From Shewanella psychropiezotolerans (GTDB lineage: Bacteria; Pseudomonadota; Gammaproteobacteria; Enterobacterales; Shewanellaceae), in the NCBI RefSeq assembly GCF_007197555.1, contig NZ_CP041614.1, positions 5,138,001 to 5,202,000 of the forward strand: 64,000 nt of DNA, read 5' to 3'. The position numbers were made by a program, and so were the translations under genes. How positions within the stretch are numbered: position 1 is the stretch's first letter; the number at the start of each line of letters is the position of its first letter. Shown here one piece after another: positions 36,364-44,804 of the stretch. The notes under the pieces were generated by a model that saw only the letters and a program-made list of their open reading frames with translations, did not search any database and was not told the origin of the DNA.

Positions 36364-37236
36364 ATGAAAAACTATTACAAGCTAATACTCTTGGGCCTGT
36401 TTATATCCAGCCCATTAATATTCAGTCCATTCAGCTATGGCGCCAGCGGCATAGTGTTTATCCATGGCACTGGTGATCAAACCGATGCCGCAAATGATTA
36501 TTGGTCCCGGGAGTTTATCGACTCCGTCAGACAAGGTATGCCCGAACCCGCTAACTATCAAGTAATCAACTGTAATTTCGATCAATACATGTGGGATGAA
36601 GCCGCCGCCGGTTGTTTGGCGAACCAGCTGCACACATTTATTCAGAATAAGAATATCGATGATCTACTCATGGTCACCCATTCCAATGGTGGCAATATTG
36701 TCAGATGGATATTATCTAATCCCACCTGGGATGGCCGCTACATAGACATTATCAATGCCACCAGCCGAGTCATAGCCCTGGCTCCCTCTAGTGGCGGCAC
36801 TCCATTAGCAGATGCGGTGAATCAAGGCAGTGTCTTTGAAACAACCTTAGGCTGGCTATTAGGTTATGGCAGTGACGCGGTCAAGCAACAACAAGTCAGT
36901 TGGATGAGCTACTACAACAGCACCTGGCTTAACGGGACTCAGAATCGTCCGAGTCTGGGGAAGCCATTTGAAGTCGTGGTGGGCTCGGATGTAGATTCGG
37001 CGATCTGGGACGGTGACAGCTACTGTGCAGGCTACCAATATCAAGTCGCGCTCGAAACCACACAGAACTGGTTAGATGATTGCTCCGACGGATTCTTAGA
37101 GTGCAGTTCTCAGAGTGCTGCCGGCACTGTTTGGTTTACCGATAAACAAAAAACGGCAGGAAGAGAACCCTTGAGTCACCAACAAAGCAGACGAGCTTGT
37201 TTCAATCTCGACAGCTTGATCCGCAACCATATATAG
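36364..37236 (+). CDS. Secreted lipase-like alpha/beta hydrolase
   Basis: 290 residues from ATG 36364 (MKNYYKLILLGLFISSPLIF), chosen because a signal peptide follows (cut near SYGAS, residue 27) and GAGATAA lies upstream. SGIVFIHGTGDQTDAANDYW is the oxyanion-hole region, and THSNGGNIVRW (about 137-147) is the nucleophile elbow with Ser139. APSSGGTPLADAV resembles lipases that remodel esters. Many cysteines near the C-terminus suggest disulfides outside the cell. The following lipoprotein gene begins 9 bp later, so the two form an operon. Substrate unknown. Confidence 0.75.
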   Translation: MKNYYKLILLGLFISSPLIFSPFSYGASGIVFIHGTGDQTDAANDYWSREFIDSVRQGMPEPANYQVINCNFDQYMWDEAAAGCLANQLHTFIQNKNIDDLLMVTHSNGGNIVRWILSNPTWDGRYIDIINATSRVIALAPSSGGTPLADAVNQGSVFETTLGWLLGYGSDAVKQQQVSWMSYYNSTWLNGTQNRPSLGKPFEVVVGSDVDSAIWDGDSYCAGYQYQVALETTQNWLDDCSDGFLECSSQSAAGTVWFTDKQKTAGREPLSHQQSRRACFNLDSLIRNHI

Positions 37237-37245
37237 GAGTCAAAC

Positions 37246-38538
37246 ATGAAAATTTTCCCATTTATGCTGGTGACATTATCGATAACGCCCCTTCTGACAG
37301 CCTGTCAGGATGAAACCGCTACATCGGCTCCCGATACTCAAACTCAGAGCTTCACACAGACATCATTGTCCTTGCCTCAACAGGGAGACTTTAGTGTCAC
37401 AGACGTCACAGAGCCTCAACTGCCACCGATTAACAGCAGCAGAGAATCCTTAAGCTTTATCAGTGTGCCATCTAAGACATTGAGCATAAGCCCACCACCT
37501 AGTTCACATTCAAGCAGCAGTGATGAATATTGGACCACAGTCACAGGCGCCGAGTTAAATCGTGGCGTGAGTCTATCCATCAGTCAAGCCTCCAGCGTTA
37601 TTCGCATCTCACCCAGAGCGGACACGAGTTCAGGCTCCTTGATGCATAGCCAGGCCATCTCTCCCGATAGGATCCAACTGATTAATCTGAATAACAAACC
37701 GGGTGCCAGTAAGTCTTCATCCAATATTCATTCTCTGGCGGATCCCCAAGCCTTAGCAACAGCCGGTCTCACAGATGATTCCAGCGCCCTGACCATGTCT
37801 TCCAGCGCTAAGCCAGGAAAATATCAACTTAAGGTATCTGAACACTTAGCCCCTAAGTCCAGTTATCTGGTGAATGTGAAAGAGAAACACTCACCCTATC
37901 AACTCATGCTCACCAGTAAATTCAGGGTATCGAGTCAAGCCCGGAGCCTGGATTTTAATGTTTCACTGACTAATAGCGATCACTCACTCAAGCCCACGGC
38001 GAGCTTAAAGCACTCAGATGGTAGTTATCAGACTCTCAAGCTTGTGTCTAATAATGGCCAGTGGCAGGCACAACTACCCGACACCTTAGCCATGCCGAGC
38101 AGTAATCGAGGGTTGAGTGAGATTCAAATTGACACACAGACTCTTGTTAACGGCATCGAGGTCATCAGAACCGTGAAAACAGCCTTCAAACAATTCGTGC
38201 CTTCGGCCAAGATCCAGCAACAAGTGAACACTCGCTGGCGAGAAGGTGTCCCCATTAGCATCTCCTTTAGCTTAGATATCGCCGAGGAGGGTCGCTTCGC
38301 CCTGTCTGGTTACCTGACAGGAAGCGATGCCTCAGGCCAAGATAAAACGATTTTAAAAACCGAGTCGGCAAACTGGCTTACCTTAGATAATTCAGCAATG
38401 CTACTGAAATTAGATCCGCTATTAATCCAGGAGTCCGGGTTGAGCACTCCCTTCAAATTAATGGGCTTGGAGCTTAAAGATCAGGGACAGATGGCCAGGT
38501 TGAGTTATCAGCAAGAGGCCCTGATACTCGAACAATAA
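37246..38538 (+). CDS. DUF4785-like lipoprotein, probable partner of the lipase
   Basis: 430 residues. The lipoprotein signal ends MLVTLSITPLLTAC (lipobox LTAC, Cys20). A Ser/Thr/Pro-rich linker (about 25-110) is followed by beta-rich domains (about 170-430) of the kind grouped as DUF4785 by recall. It is co-transcribed with the lipase (AGGAG site, 9-bp gap), so it may hold, fold or present the lipase at the membrane; this is inference from context. No enzymatic motif is seen. A very strong terminator follows. Confidence 0.7.
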   Translation: MKIFPFMLVTLSITPLLTACQDETATSAPDTQTQSFTQTSLSLPQQGDFSVTDVTEPQLPPINSSRESLSFISVPSKTLSISPPPSSHSSSSDEYWTTVTGAELNRGVSLSISQASSVIRISPRADTSSGSLMHSQAISPDRIQLINLNNKPGASKSSSNIHSLADPQALATAGLTDDSSALTMSSSAKPGKYQLKVSEHLAPKSSYLVNVKEKHSPYQLMLTSKFRVSSQARSLDFNVSLTNSDHSLKPTASLKHSDGSYQTLKLVSNNGQWQAQLPDTLAMPSSNRGLSEIQIDTQTLVNGIEVIRTVKTAFKQFVPSAKIQQQVNTRWREGVPISISFSLDIAEEGRFALSGYLTGSDASGQDKTILKTESANWLTLDNSAMLLKLDPLLIQESGLSTPFKLMGLELKDQGQMARLSYQQEALILEQ

Positions 38539-38560
38539 TGACTGTGGGTAACACATTCGC

Positions 38561-38608
38561 TCTATAAACAGAGAAAGCACTCAAAAGAGTGCTTTCTCTG
38601 TTTATAGA
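38561..38608. terminator. Bidirectional terminator with a 22-bp perfect stem
   Basis: Stem 38561-38582 pairs exactly with 38587-38608 around an AAAA loop. It lies between the convergent DUF4785 gene and the TPR lipoprotein gene (stop at 38617). Confidence 0.85.
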
Positions 38609-38616
38609 CGCCGACA

Positions 38617-39776
38617 TTAGTGGCTTCTCATCGCGTGTAACTTAGCTTGATACCTGACCTTATTATTCTCATCTCGAGTAAGGCTCAAGGCTTTCTCCAT
38701 ATTCTTCTTCGCCAGACGTTCATCCCCTGTGGCCCAATAAGCCCGGGACAGACCAAAGTAAAATTCGTGACGATAATCTGCCTTATCTACCGCCCTCTTA
38801 TACCAGAGTAATGCATCTTGATATTCTCTCTCGAAATACGCTTGCTGCGCCATATCATAGTAATAATAAGGATTGGCTATTCGATCTAACTCGAGGACTT
38901 TATGAATTTTTGCCCACTCATCTAACCTGTCTTGGGAACCCAATAAGATGGCATAATTATATAAGGCATTCATATTGTGATCACTGATACTTAATGCCAG
39001 TTTGTACAAGATTTCCGCTTGCTGTTCTAAGCCTTTATAACGATAAAGTACCGCTAAGGTGTTCAAGGCTGGGACATAATCGCCTTGCTGTTGCAGGCCT
39101 AACTTTAACAGGCCATAGGCTCTGTCATAATCACCAAGCACCAACGACTCGGCCGCAACATTATTATAAAACATAGCAAGCACGGTCTGCTTATCCACTC
39201 TTATCTTGTTATACGCCCTCACCGCTCTCTCAGGCAGAAAATCTATCTGTATCGCCCTTTTTGACACAAATATCCTATCAGAGCGGGTTCTGGGGATTAA
39301 ACGTAAATTAACATGGCCGTTGATCAGATAAAAATTGCCCTGTTTGTCCCACACTGGTGGCACTTCAATGTCCTGGAACTCTACATCCACTCCGACAACA
39401 TCGGCTAATGCCGCCGTGAGTAACACCAGAGACATGCAATTTCCGGCGCGATCGCCATAGGTTTGTGCCGCAGTTCGCGTCCTATAGTCTCGATACTCGA
39501 ACCCACCATTTTCGGCATCGATATAATTGGCTAACCACTCATGGGGCAAGATGTCGTTATTACTTAATGTTGTGGCCCGCCTAAATTGCCTGTACACCTC
39601 ACTCTTCGCCGAGTCGGGAAGGCGTAACAGGCTTTCGGCGGGGGTAATCCAGTGACCATATCGAAGTGTTCATCATAGAAATATTGGCTGATATTACTGA
39701 TGTGTTTCGGCTCAGGGCTAGCAGTGCAGGCCTGGAGGAGCAGTAGTACAATAATTGCGGACGGGATTTTCACCAT
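38617..39776 (-). pseudogene. TPR-repeat lipoprotein with a one-base frameshift
   Basis: The 5' part from ATG 39776 (MVKIPSAIIVLLLLQAC) is a lipoprotein signal with Cys17 and continues to HFDMVTG. The frame then breaks near the run of five G on the plus strand at 39640-39644. One added C on the coding strand gives LPPAESLLRLPDSAKSEVYR and continues into the downstream frame (YRQFRRATTLSNNDIL). The body holds a transglutaminase-like segment (AQTYGDRAGNCMSLVLL, with Cys) and about four TPR helices (from about VLGDYDRAYGLLKLGLQ on). It resembles lipoproteins that act on the cell envelope. Whether the break is real or a sequence error is unknown. Confidence 0.6.
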
Positions 39777-39889
39777 AGGTCTCAAGCCTTAAGTTTCGAT
39801 ATCCTTGGTGTAGCTTACGTCATGATGAAAAAACACGCAGAAAATAAAAGTTACAAAAAGTTAACAAGTCCGTTGTTTTAGCAGCAAGA

Positions 39890-40246
39890 TCACTTGATAA
39901 CAGGGTCAGCCTGATCGCCAACCGCATCCACCTGAATATAGACATCCCGATTCTGATACTGATAAGGCCGATAAAATAAGCCATGGCAGGAATAATAGGC
40001 GTAGGGTCTAGCCAGTAAGATACATCCTGTGGGAAGGGCTTGTAAGATCTGGATCTGTTGCTGCATTCTGAGGGCTTCTTGCCATTGATGATCCCGTAAA
40101 ACCTGATCTCTCACGGCAAAGGCATCAAATGGCTCGCTGGACTTGCGGACCACGACTTGTCCGGCATAGCTTAGCGCCGACAAGCATAGTACGCCTAAGG
40201 TGAAGAAAGCTAAACTCGTCTTACCAAGCGTCTTGAAAAATCTCAT
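39890..40246 (-). CDS. Small exported protein of unknown function
   Basis: 118 residues with a signal peptide (about 1-29, ALSYA|GQ). The mature part is short, with an aromatic, Cys-bearing region (GCILLARPYAYYSCHGLFYR) and a charged C-terminus. Two cysteines (about 75 and 87) could form a disulfide in the periplasm. No family recognised. It follows the amtB terminator and precedes the TPR lipoprotein on the same strand, so the latter two might be co-expressed. Confidence 0.6.
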   Translation of the reverse strand: MRFFKTLGKTSLAFFTLGVLCLSALSYAGQVVVRKSSEPFDAFAVRDQVLRDHQWQEALRMQQQIQILQALPTGCILLARPYAYYSCHGLFYRPYQYQNRDVYIQVDAVGDQADPVIK

Positions 40247-40302
40247 CTCTGGCTGCCCCGTTCATGTTTAAAGCACATAGGTCTTCTCTTCATGATACAA
40301 AA

Positions 40303-40331
40303 AAACAGGGCATAATGCCCTGTTTGATTGG
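40303..40331 (-). terminator. Terminator of glnK-amtB
   Basis: A 10-bp stem (40303-40312 with 40316-40325) is followed on the minus strand by seven T residues. It is located about 45 bp after the probable true amtB stop at 40371. Confidence 0.8.
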
Positions 40332-40411
40332 TGAATAGCTGCGCCTTACAAGTATAAGCTCTTGCCTATTTTAACGAGCACTCTTGACTGACACGAACTC
40401 AGGGTAGGCAT

Positions 40412-41620
40412 CTATGCCACAATCTGCTGCATCCATCCCCTTATACTCGTCCTCTTCGGTAACACGGATCCCATGGTCAACTTAAGCACATACCAGACTA
40501 CAAAAGAGGCTGAGAATACCCAGGCAAAGATAACGCCAGCCCCATAGAGTTGACCTAAGACAGTCGCATCGGCGTTAGACAGCGGCACGAACATCAGACC
40601 GAAGAAACCCGCCACACCGTGAACCGAAATAGCACCCACGGGATCATCAATCTTAAGCCTGTCTAACGCCACAATGGAGAAAATGACCAGACCACCGGCA
40701 ATCAGGCCTATCACGGCCGCAAAGGAAATTGAAGGTGATAAGGGATCGGCAGTAATAGCCACGAGTCCAGCTAATGCGCCATTGAGTATCATGGTCAGAT
40801 CTGCCTTTCCCCACACCATCTTACAGACGACGAGTGCCGACACTGCGCCAAATGCCGCCGCAGAATTGGTATTAAGGAAAATTTTAGCCACCGCGGTTGC
40901 GTTTTCTGTATCGGATAACAGTAACTGTGAGCCACCGTTAAAGCCAAACCATCCCATCCACAGTATAAACATACCCAGAGTCGCCATAGGTAAGTTTGAC
41001 CCCGGGATTGGGTTGATTTGGCCATTTGGCCCATATTTCCCCTTACGGGCACCCAACAAAAGAACGCCGGCAATCGCTGCAGCCGCACCAGCCATATGAA
41101 CGATACCACTGCCGGCGAAATCGACAAATCCAGCCTCAGACAGGAAGCCACCGCCCCAGGTCCAATAACCCTCAACTGGATAAATAAAGGCTGTCATTAC
41201 GACAGAGAAAGCTAAGAAAGCCCATAGTTTCATGCGCTCGGCAACCGCACCGGAAACGATGGACATAGCGGTAGCGACAAACACCACCTGAAAGAAGAAA
41301 TCAGACTCGAGTGCATGATCTGCATCATCGGCTTGACTGCCAATAAATGTACCGATAGAAGGTAACCAGCCACCTTCACCGTTATCGACATACATGATGT
41401 TATATCCCACGATCAGATACATCACGCAGGCAATCGAATACAGACACACATTCTTGGTGAGAATTTCTGTGGTGTTTTTGGAGCGTACGAGTCCGGCCTC
41501 CAGCATGGCAAAACCGGCCGCCATCCACATGACTAACGCACCAGAAATCAAGAAATAAAAGGTATCCAGAGCGAACCTTAATTCAGAAACTGTCACCCCT
41601 AATTTGGCTAAATCTTCCAT
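40412..41620 (-). CDS. amtB: Ammonium transporter AmtB (C-terminus altered by frameshift)
   Basis: A membrane protein of about 402 residues in the Amt family, with about 11 transmembrane segments. MWMAAGFAMLEAGLVRSKN marks the start region, and the two pore histidines sit in IVHMAGAAAAIAG and ISVHGVAGFFG. It imports ammonium and is blocked by GlnK. The start ATG 41620 follows GGGAGAAGCGTG. Near 40478-40483 the frame changes: the read frame ends ...GSVLPKRTSIRGWMQQIVA at 40412, while one added base would give TMGIRVTEEDEYKGMDAADC to a stop at 40371. The latter is the normal cytosolic tail that docks GlnK, so regulation would be affected if the change is real. Co-transcribed with glnK, 12 bp apart. 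Confidence 0.85.
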   Translation of the reverse strand: MEDLAKLGVTVSELRFALDTFYFLISGALVMWMAAGFAMLEAGLVRSKNTTEILTKNVCLYSIACVMYLIVGYNIMYVDNGEGGWLPSIGTFIGSQADDADHALESDFFFQVVFVATAMSIVSGAVAERMKLWAFLAFSVVMTAFIYPVEGYWTWGGGFLSEAGFVDFAGSGIVHMAGAAAAIAGVLLLGARKGKYGPNGQINPIPGSNLPMATLGMFILWMGWFGFNGGSQLLLSDTENATAVAKIFLNTNSAAAFGAVSALVVCKMVWGKADLTMILNGALAGLVAITADPLSPSISFAAVIGLIAGGLVIFSIVALDRLKIDDPVGAISVHGVAGFFGLMFVPLSNADATVLGQLYGAGVIFAWVFSASFVVWYVLKLTMGSVLPKRTSIRGWMQQIVA

Positions 41621-41632
41621 CACGCTTCTCCC

Positions 41633-41971
41633 TTATAATGCTTCGCTATCGGTCTCGCCCGTACGGATACGGATAACCTGTTCTAGGTCGGTGACAAAAA
41701 TTTTGCCATCTCCAATCTTGCCGGTACGGGCAGCATTGGTAATCGATTCAATTAACAACTCAAGATTCTCGGCCTTGGTCGCAATGTCTAATTTAACCTT
41801 AGGGAGGAAGTCCACCTGATACTCGGCGCCTCGATACAGCTCGGTATGCCCTTTTTGACGACCGAAACCTTTAACTTCAGTAACTGTCATCCCCTCTATA
41901 CCCACACCAGCAATTGCTTCGCGGACATCGTCCAATTTGAACGGTTTAATGATAGCGCTGACCAGTTTCAT
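41633..41971 (-). CDS. glnK: PII nitrogen regulatory protein GlnK
   Basis: 112 residues, the standard PII length, from ATG 41971 with a GGAGG site. KLVSAIIKPFKLDDVREAI is the start, GAEYQVDFLPK holds Tyr51 in the T-loop (the uridylylation site), and KIGDGKIFV the C-loop. PII binds 2-oxoglutarate and ATP/ADP, then shuts AmtB when nitrogen is plentiful. It is the first gene of glnK-amtB. Two NtrC-type sites stand upstream (42097-42111 and 42127-42141). Confidence 0.95.
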   Translation of the reverse strand: MKLVSAIIKPFKLDDVREAIAGVGIEGMTVTEVKGFGRQKGHTELYRGAEYQVDFLPKVKLDIATKAENLELLIESITNAARTGKIGDGKIFVTDLEQVIRIRTGETDSEAL

Positions 41972-42096
41972 TCTGACCTCCAAGGTATTTTGGTTATTTA
42001 TTTCTAGTTTTAACTATTCAATCATCAGGCCAAGTCAACAAACCATTAACTTTTAATGAGTTAATAAAATCCAGGCAAATACCATCGAATACAAAT

Positions 42097-42141
42097 GCAC
42101 CAAACGAGTGCGAATATTCGGACCTCGCACAAATATAGCGC
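42097..42141. promoter_or_regulatory. Tandem NtrC-type enhancer sites upstream of glnK
   Basis: Site 1 (42097-42111) is GCAC-N7-GTGC, a full match to the NtrC half-site spacing. Site 2 (42127-42141) is GCAC-N7-GCGC, one base off. Their starts are 30 bp apart, close to three helix turns, and 126-156 bp upstream of the glnK start, which suits an enhancer. A clear sigma-54 -24/-12 element was not found by eye. Confidence 0.6.
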
Positions 42142-42414
42142 ACGCAAATACTTGGGCTTGTCATGGCTATAGCCAACCTGTAACGGGAGTTAAATTGAAT
42201 GAGCCCCAAAGGCAATAGAGCAATAGAGAATTAGCTGATTAGCTGACTAAGATACGGATGTCATAGGGGAGTTTTTGATTTTAGAATGTGGATTTTGAAA
42301 TAGAGGTTTTACGCAGTTTTTTTTAATGACACCTTACCGTTTACATAAGGTGTCATGTTTTTAGGGGGCCATCTCTTATGGCTAACAACTTATAGCTTAA
42401 GACTATTCTGGTAT
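42142..42414. other. Intergenic DNA between glnK and lptG, with an orphan hairpin
   Basis: A perfect 11-bp stem (42326-42336 with 42346-42356) and 9-nt loop, preceded on the plus strand by T8 and followed by a short T run. It would terminate a plus-strand transcript, but no plus-strand gene precedes it. On the minus strand it follows lptG (stop at 42415) without a T tail. No coding sequence is supported here. Confidence 0.4.
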
Positions 42415-43473
42415 TTATTTTCTAATAAAATAAATCGCTACGCTACTGAATATCACTGCCGGCATCACGGCGCCGAGGAAGGCAGGCAAGCCATAGACCA
42501 GAGTCAGAGGTCCGAAGATTTCACTGCTGATATAGAAGGTAAAACCGGCAATAACCCCCAACAACACCCGAGCGCCCATGGTCACGGTTCTCAAGGGACC
42601 AAACACGAATGAGAGCGCCACCAACATCATCACAGCAACGGTGACGGGCTGCATAACTTTACGCCACAACGCCAACTCATAACGGCCAGAATCTTGATTG
42701 TTCAACTTAAGATAGTCCAAGTAGCCCATCAAACCTTGAATAGAGAGTGATTCGGGCTTGACCGAGACGACACTCAACTTATCTGGTGTCAGTGTCGAAT
42801 CCCAGCGATACAGGGTCAGGTCGGTCAGTGTCACCTTGTCCTTGGTCAAATCTGTTTGCCTGACATCGATAAGACGCCAGTGATCATTTGAGTATACGCC
42901 GCGCTCGGCATGTATTGTCTTCACTAAGGTCAAGGTGCTATCAAACTCATACAAGGTAATATTGCGCAGGCTGTTAATATTTTCCACTTCGCCGATATTG
43001 ACGAACAGATCACCATCTTTTGCCCAGATCCCACGACTCGATTTGATCAGACTGCCACCGGATACCTTGAATGCTTGCAGTTCATTAGCGCGCCTTTCCG
43101 CCGCCGGCGCTCCCCACTCACCGAGCACCATAATCATCAGCATGAGTGGCACGGCAGTCTTCATTGCCGACAGGGTGATTTGAAAGCGAGACAAGCCAGA
43201 AGACTGCATCACCACGAGTTCCGACCCCGACGCCAGCATACCCATACCGATCAAAGCACCGAGTAATACCGCCATAGGGAAGAACATCTCGATATCACGA
43301 GGAATAAGAAACAGCACATAGATGCCTGCATCTAGCATGGTATAGCTACCACGACCTACGACACGAAGTTGATCCACCCATTTTATAATGCCAGACAGAC
43401 CGGTGAGAATAAGCAGACACAGGGCCGAGCTGCTGACTAAAGTTCTGGCGATATATAAATCTAATATTTTCAC
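42415..43473 (-). CDS. lptG: LPS export ABC transporter permease LptG
   Basis: 352 residues of the YjgP/YjgQ family: two transmembrane blocks (about 10-110 and 270-350) around a periplasmic beta-jellyroll. LDLYIARTLVSSSALCLLIL and YVLFLIPRDIEMFFPMAVLL match LptG. With LptF and LptB it extracts LPS from the inner membrane and pushes it along the Lpt bridge. The GTG start overlaps the lptF stop by 3 bp (GTGA), so translation is coupled. Confidence 0.93.
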   Translation of the reverse strand: MKILDLYIARTLVSSSALCLLILTGLSGIIKWVDQLRVVGRGSYTMLDAGIYVLFLIPRDIEMFFPMAVLLGALIGMGMLASGSELVVMQSSGLSRFQITLSAMKTAVPLMLMIMVLGEWGAPAAERRANELQAFKVSGGSLIKSSRGIWAKDGDLFVNIGEVENINSLRNITLYEFDSTLTLVKTIHAERGVYSNDHWRLIDVRQTDLTKDKVTLTDLTLYRWDSTLTPDKLSVVSVKPESLSIQGLMGYLDYLKLNNQDSGRYELALWRKVMQPVTVAVMMLVALSFVFGPLRTVTMGARVLLGVIAGFTFYISSEIFGPLTLVYGLPAFLGAVMPAVIFSSVAIYFIRK

Positions 43474-44582
43474 GCACTGACCCTCTTGCGCTTAAATATC
43501 CCGCTCAGTTTAACACCGGAAGGACGCTCTTTGCCTAAGAGCAGTATCCCCATGAAGAGGGCGGATGCATGTATCCACCACATCCCCAGATACTCAGGTA
43601 TCACGCCGTCTTCCAGCGCTTTACGCCCAGCAATCATCAGACCAAAATACCCCAGATAGAGTAGAATTGCCGGGAACATCTTGGCGAACTTGCCCTGACG
43701 CACATTAACCCTGGCCATAGGCACGGCAATAAGGGTCATTAAGGGGATAGCTAAAGGAATGGCCAGACGCCAATGAAATTCAGCCGTTGCCGCGGGTCCC
43801 TCTATATCCATCAGCTCTTTAATAGGCATGGCGGAGAGCTTACGACGGCGTTCATCGACCGGTTGCTCCTTGATCTGCATCTGGTAGCTGCCGAACTCGA
43901 TGATCTGAAAATCCACTTGCTTAGGCGTCGCTTGGTATTGCACACCGTCACTCAGTTGCAAGCGCTGACCACCAGTCTCATCCTCGATGACCTTACCACC
44001 TTCGGCAACGACGATATTACTGATACCTGATTCATCATCTGGGTCTGGTAGTTGTGCTACGAACACCTTTTTCAGCTCGTTATTGCGACCAATTCGTTCG
44101 ACAAAAAGCACGGCTCTGCCATTGGGACTGGTTTGAAAACGTCCCTGAGTGATGGCTGCCAGCCCCGCTTCTGACTGAGCATGCTCGAGTACCTGATTCT
44201 GCTTCTCTTCGGCCCAAGGTGTCACATAAATCGACAGCATACCGGTAAAAATCATATTGCCTACGGCCAACAACAGGGTCACTCGAGTGATGTACCACTC
44301 ACTCACTCCCACGCCGTGAAGAATAACCATTTCACTGTCGGCATACATTCGGCCATGAGCCATTAAAATACCGAGAAATAAACTCAGCGGTATCACCAAA
44401 ACTGCCAGATAAGGTAAATTAAGACCCAATAATGTCATGACTAACGAAGCAGGAAATTCTCCGTCAGATGCATCTGCGAGTACACGAACAAAATGTTGGC
44501 TTATAAAAATAGCTAAAAGTACTGTAAGAACGGCTATTTGTGCCTTGAAAACTTCTCTAATCAAATATCTAAATACAATCAC
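43470..44582 (-). CDS. lptF: LPS export ABC transporter permease LptF
   Basis: 370 residues. GTG start, MIVFRYLIREVFKAQIAVLT, as in E. coli LptF (which begins MIIIRYL). Transmembrane blocks lie at about 12-105 and 272-360, with a periplasmic domain between. It forms the LptB2FG complex with LptG. It is divergent from pepA over about 220 bp, the common arrangement in gammaproteobacteria. Confidence 0.94.
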   Translation of the reverse strand: MIVFRYLIREVFKAQIAVLTVLLAIFISQHFVRVLADASDGEFPASLVMTLLGLNLPYLAVLVIPLSLFLGILMAHGRMYADSEMVILHGVGVSEWYITRVTLLLAVGNMIFTGMLSIYVTPWAEEKQNQVLEHAQSEAGLAAITQGRFQTSPNGRAVLFVERIGRNNELKKVFVAQLPDPDDESGISNIVVAEGGKVIEDETGGQRLQLSDGVQYQATPKQVDFQIIEFGSYQMQIKEQPVDERRRKLSAMPIKELMDIEGPAATAEFHWRLAIPLAIPLMTLIAVPMARVNVRQGKFAKMFPAILLYLGYFGLMIAGRKALEDGVIPEYLGMWWIHASALFMGILLLGKERPSGVKLSGIFKRKRVSA

Positions 44583-44804
44583 AGGCTGGATCCGGTCCCT
44601 AAACTTATAATTATGCTGGTATCAGGTTAACTTTCATGTAGACTGTCTACTTTTGGTAGTTTTGTAACCAGCCATTAACTAAATATGGTATGAAAACACC
44701 TAAAAAAATAAACTTTGATGTACCAAATTTAGGCCCGTTTTGGGGCACAAGCAGACATTATCTAATAAATAATAAAATTTGTCTTTAAGAATCTAGGAGA
44801 GCTC

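Noticed and set aside
41990..42095. Sigma-54 promoter for glnK
   Set aside because: I looked for GG-N10-GC on the minus strand and found only sequences with wrong spacing. Left open rather than claimed.
42018..42215. Minus-strand open frame of 65 codons upstream of glnK
   Set aside because: It covers the NtrC sites, has no ribosome site, and its composition is unlike a protein. It is more likely promoter DNA.
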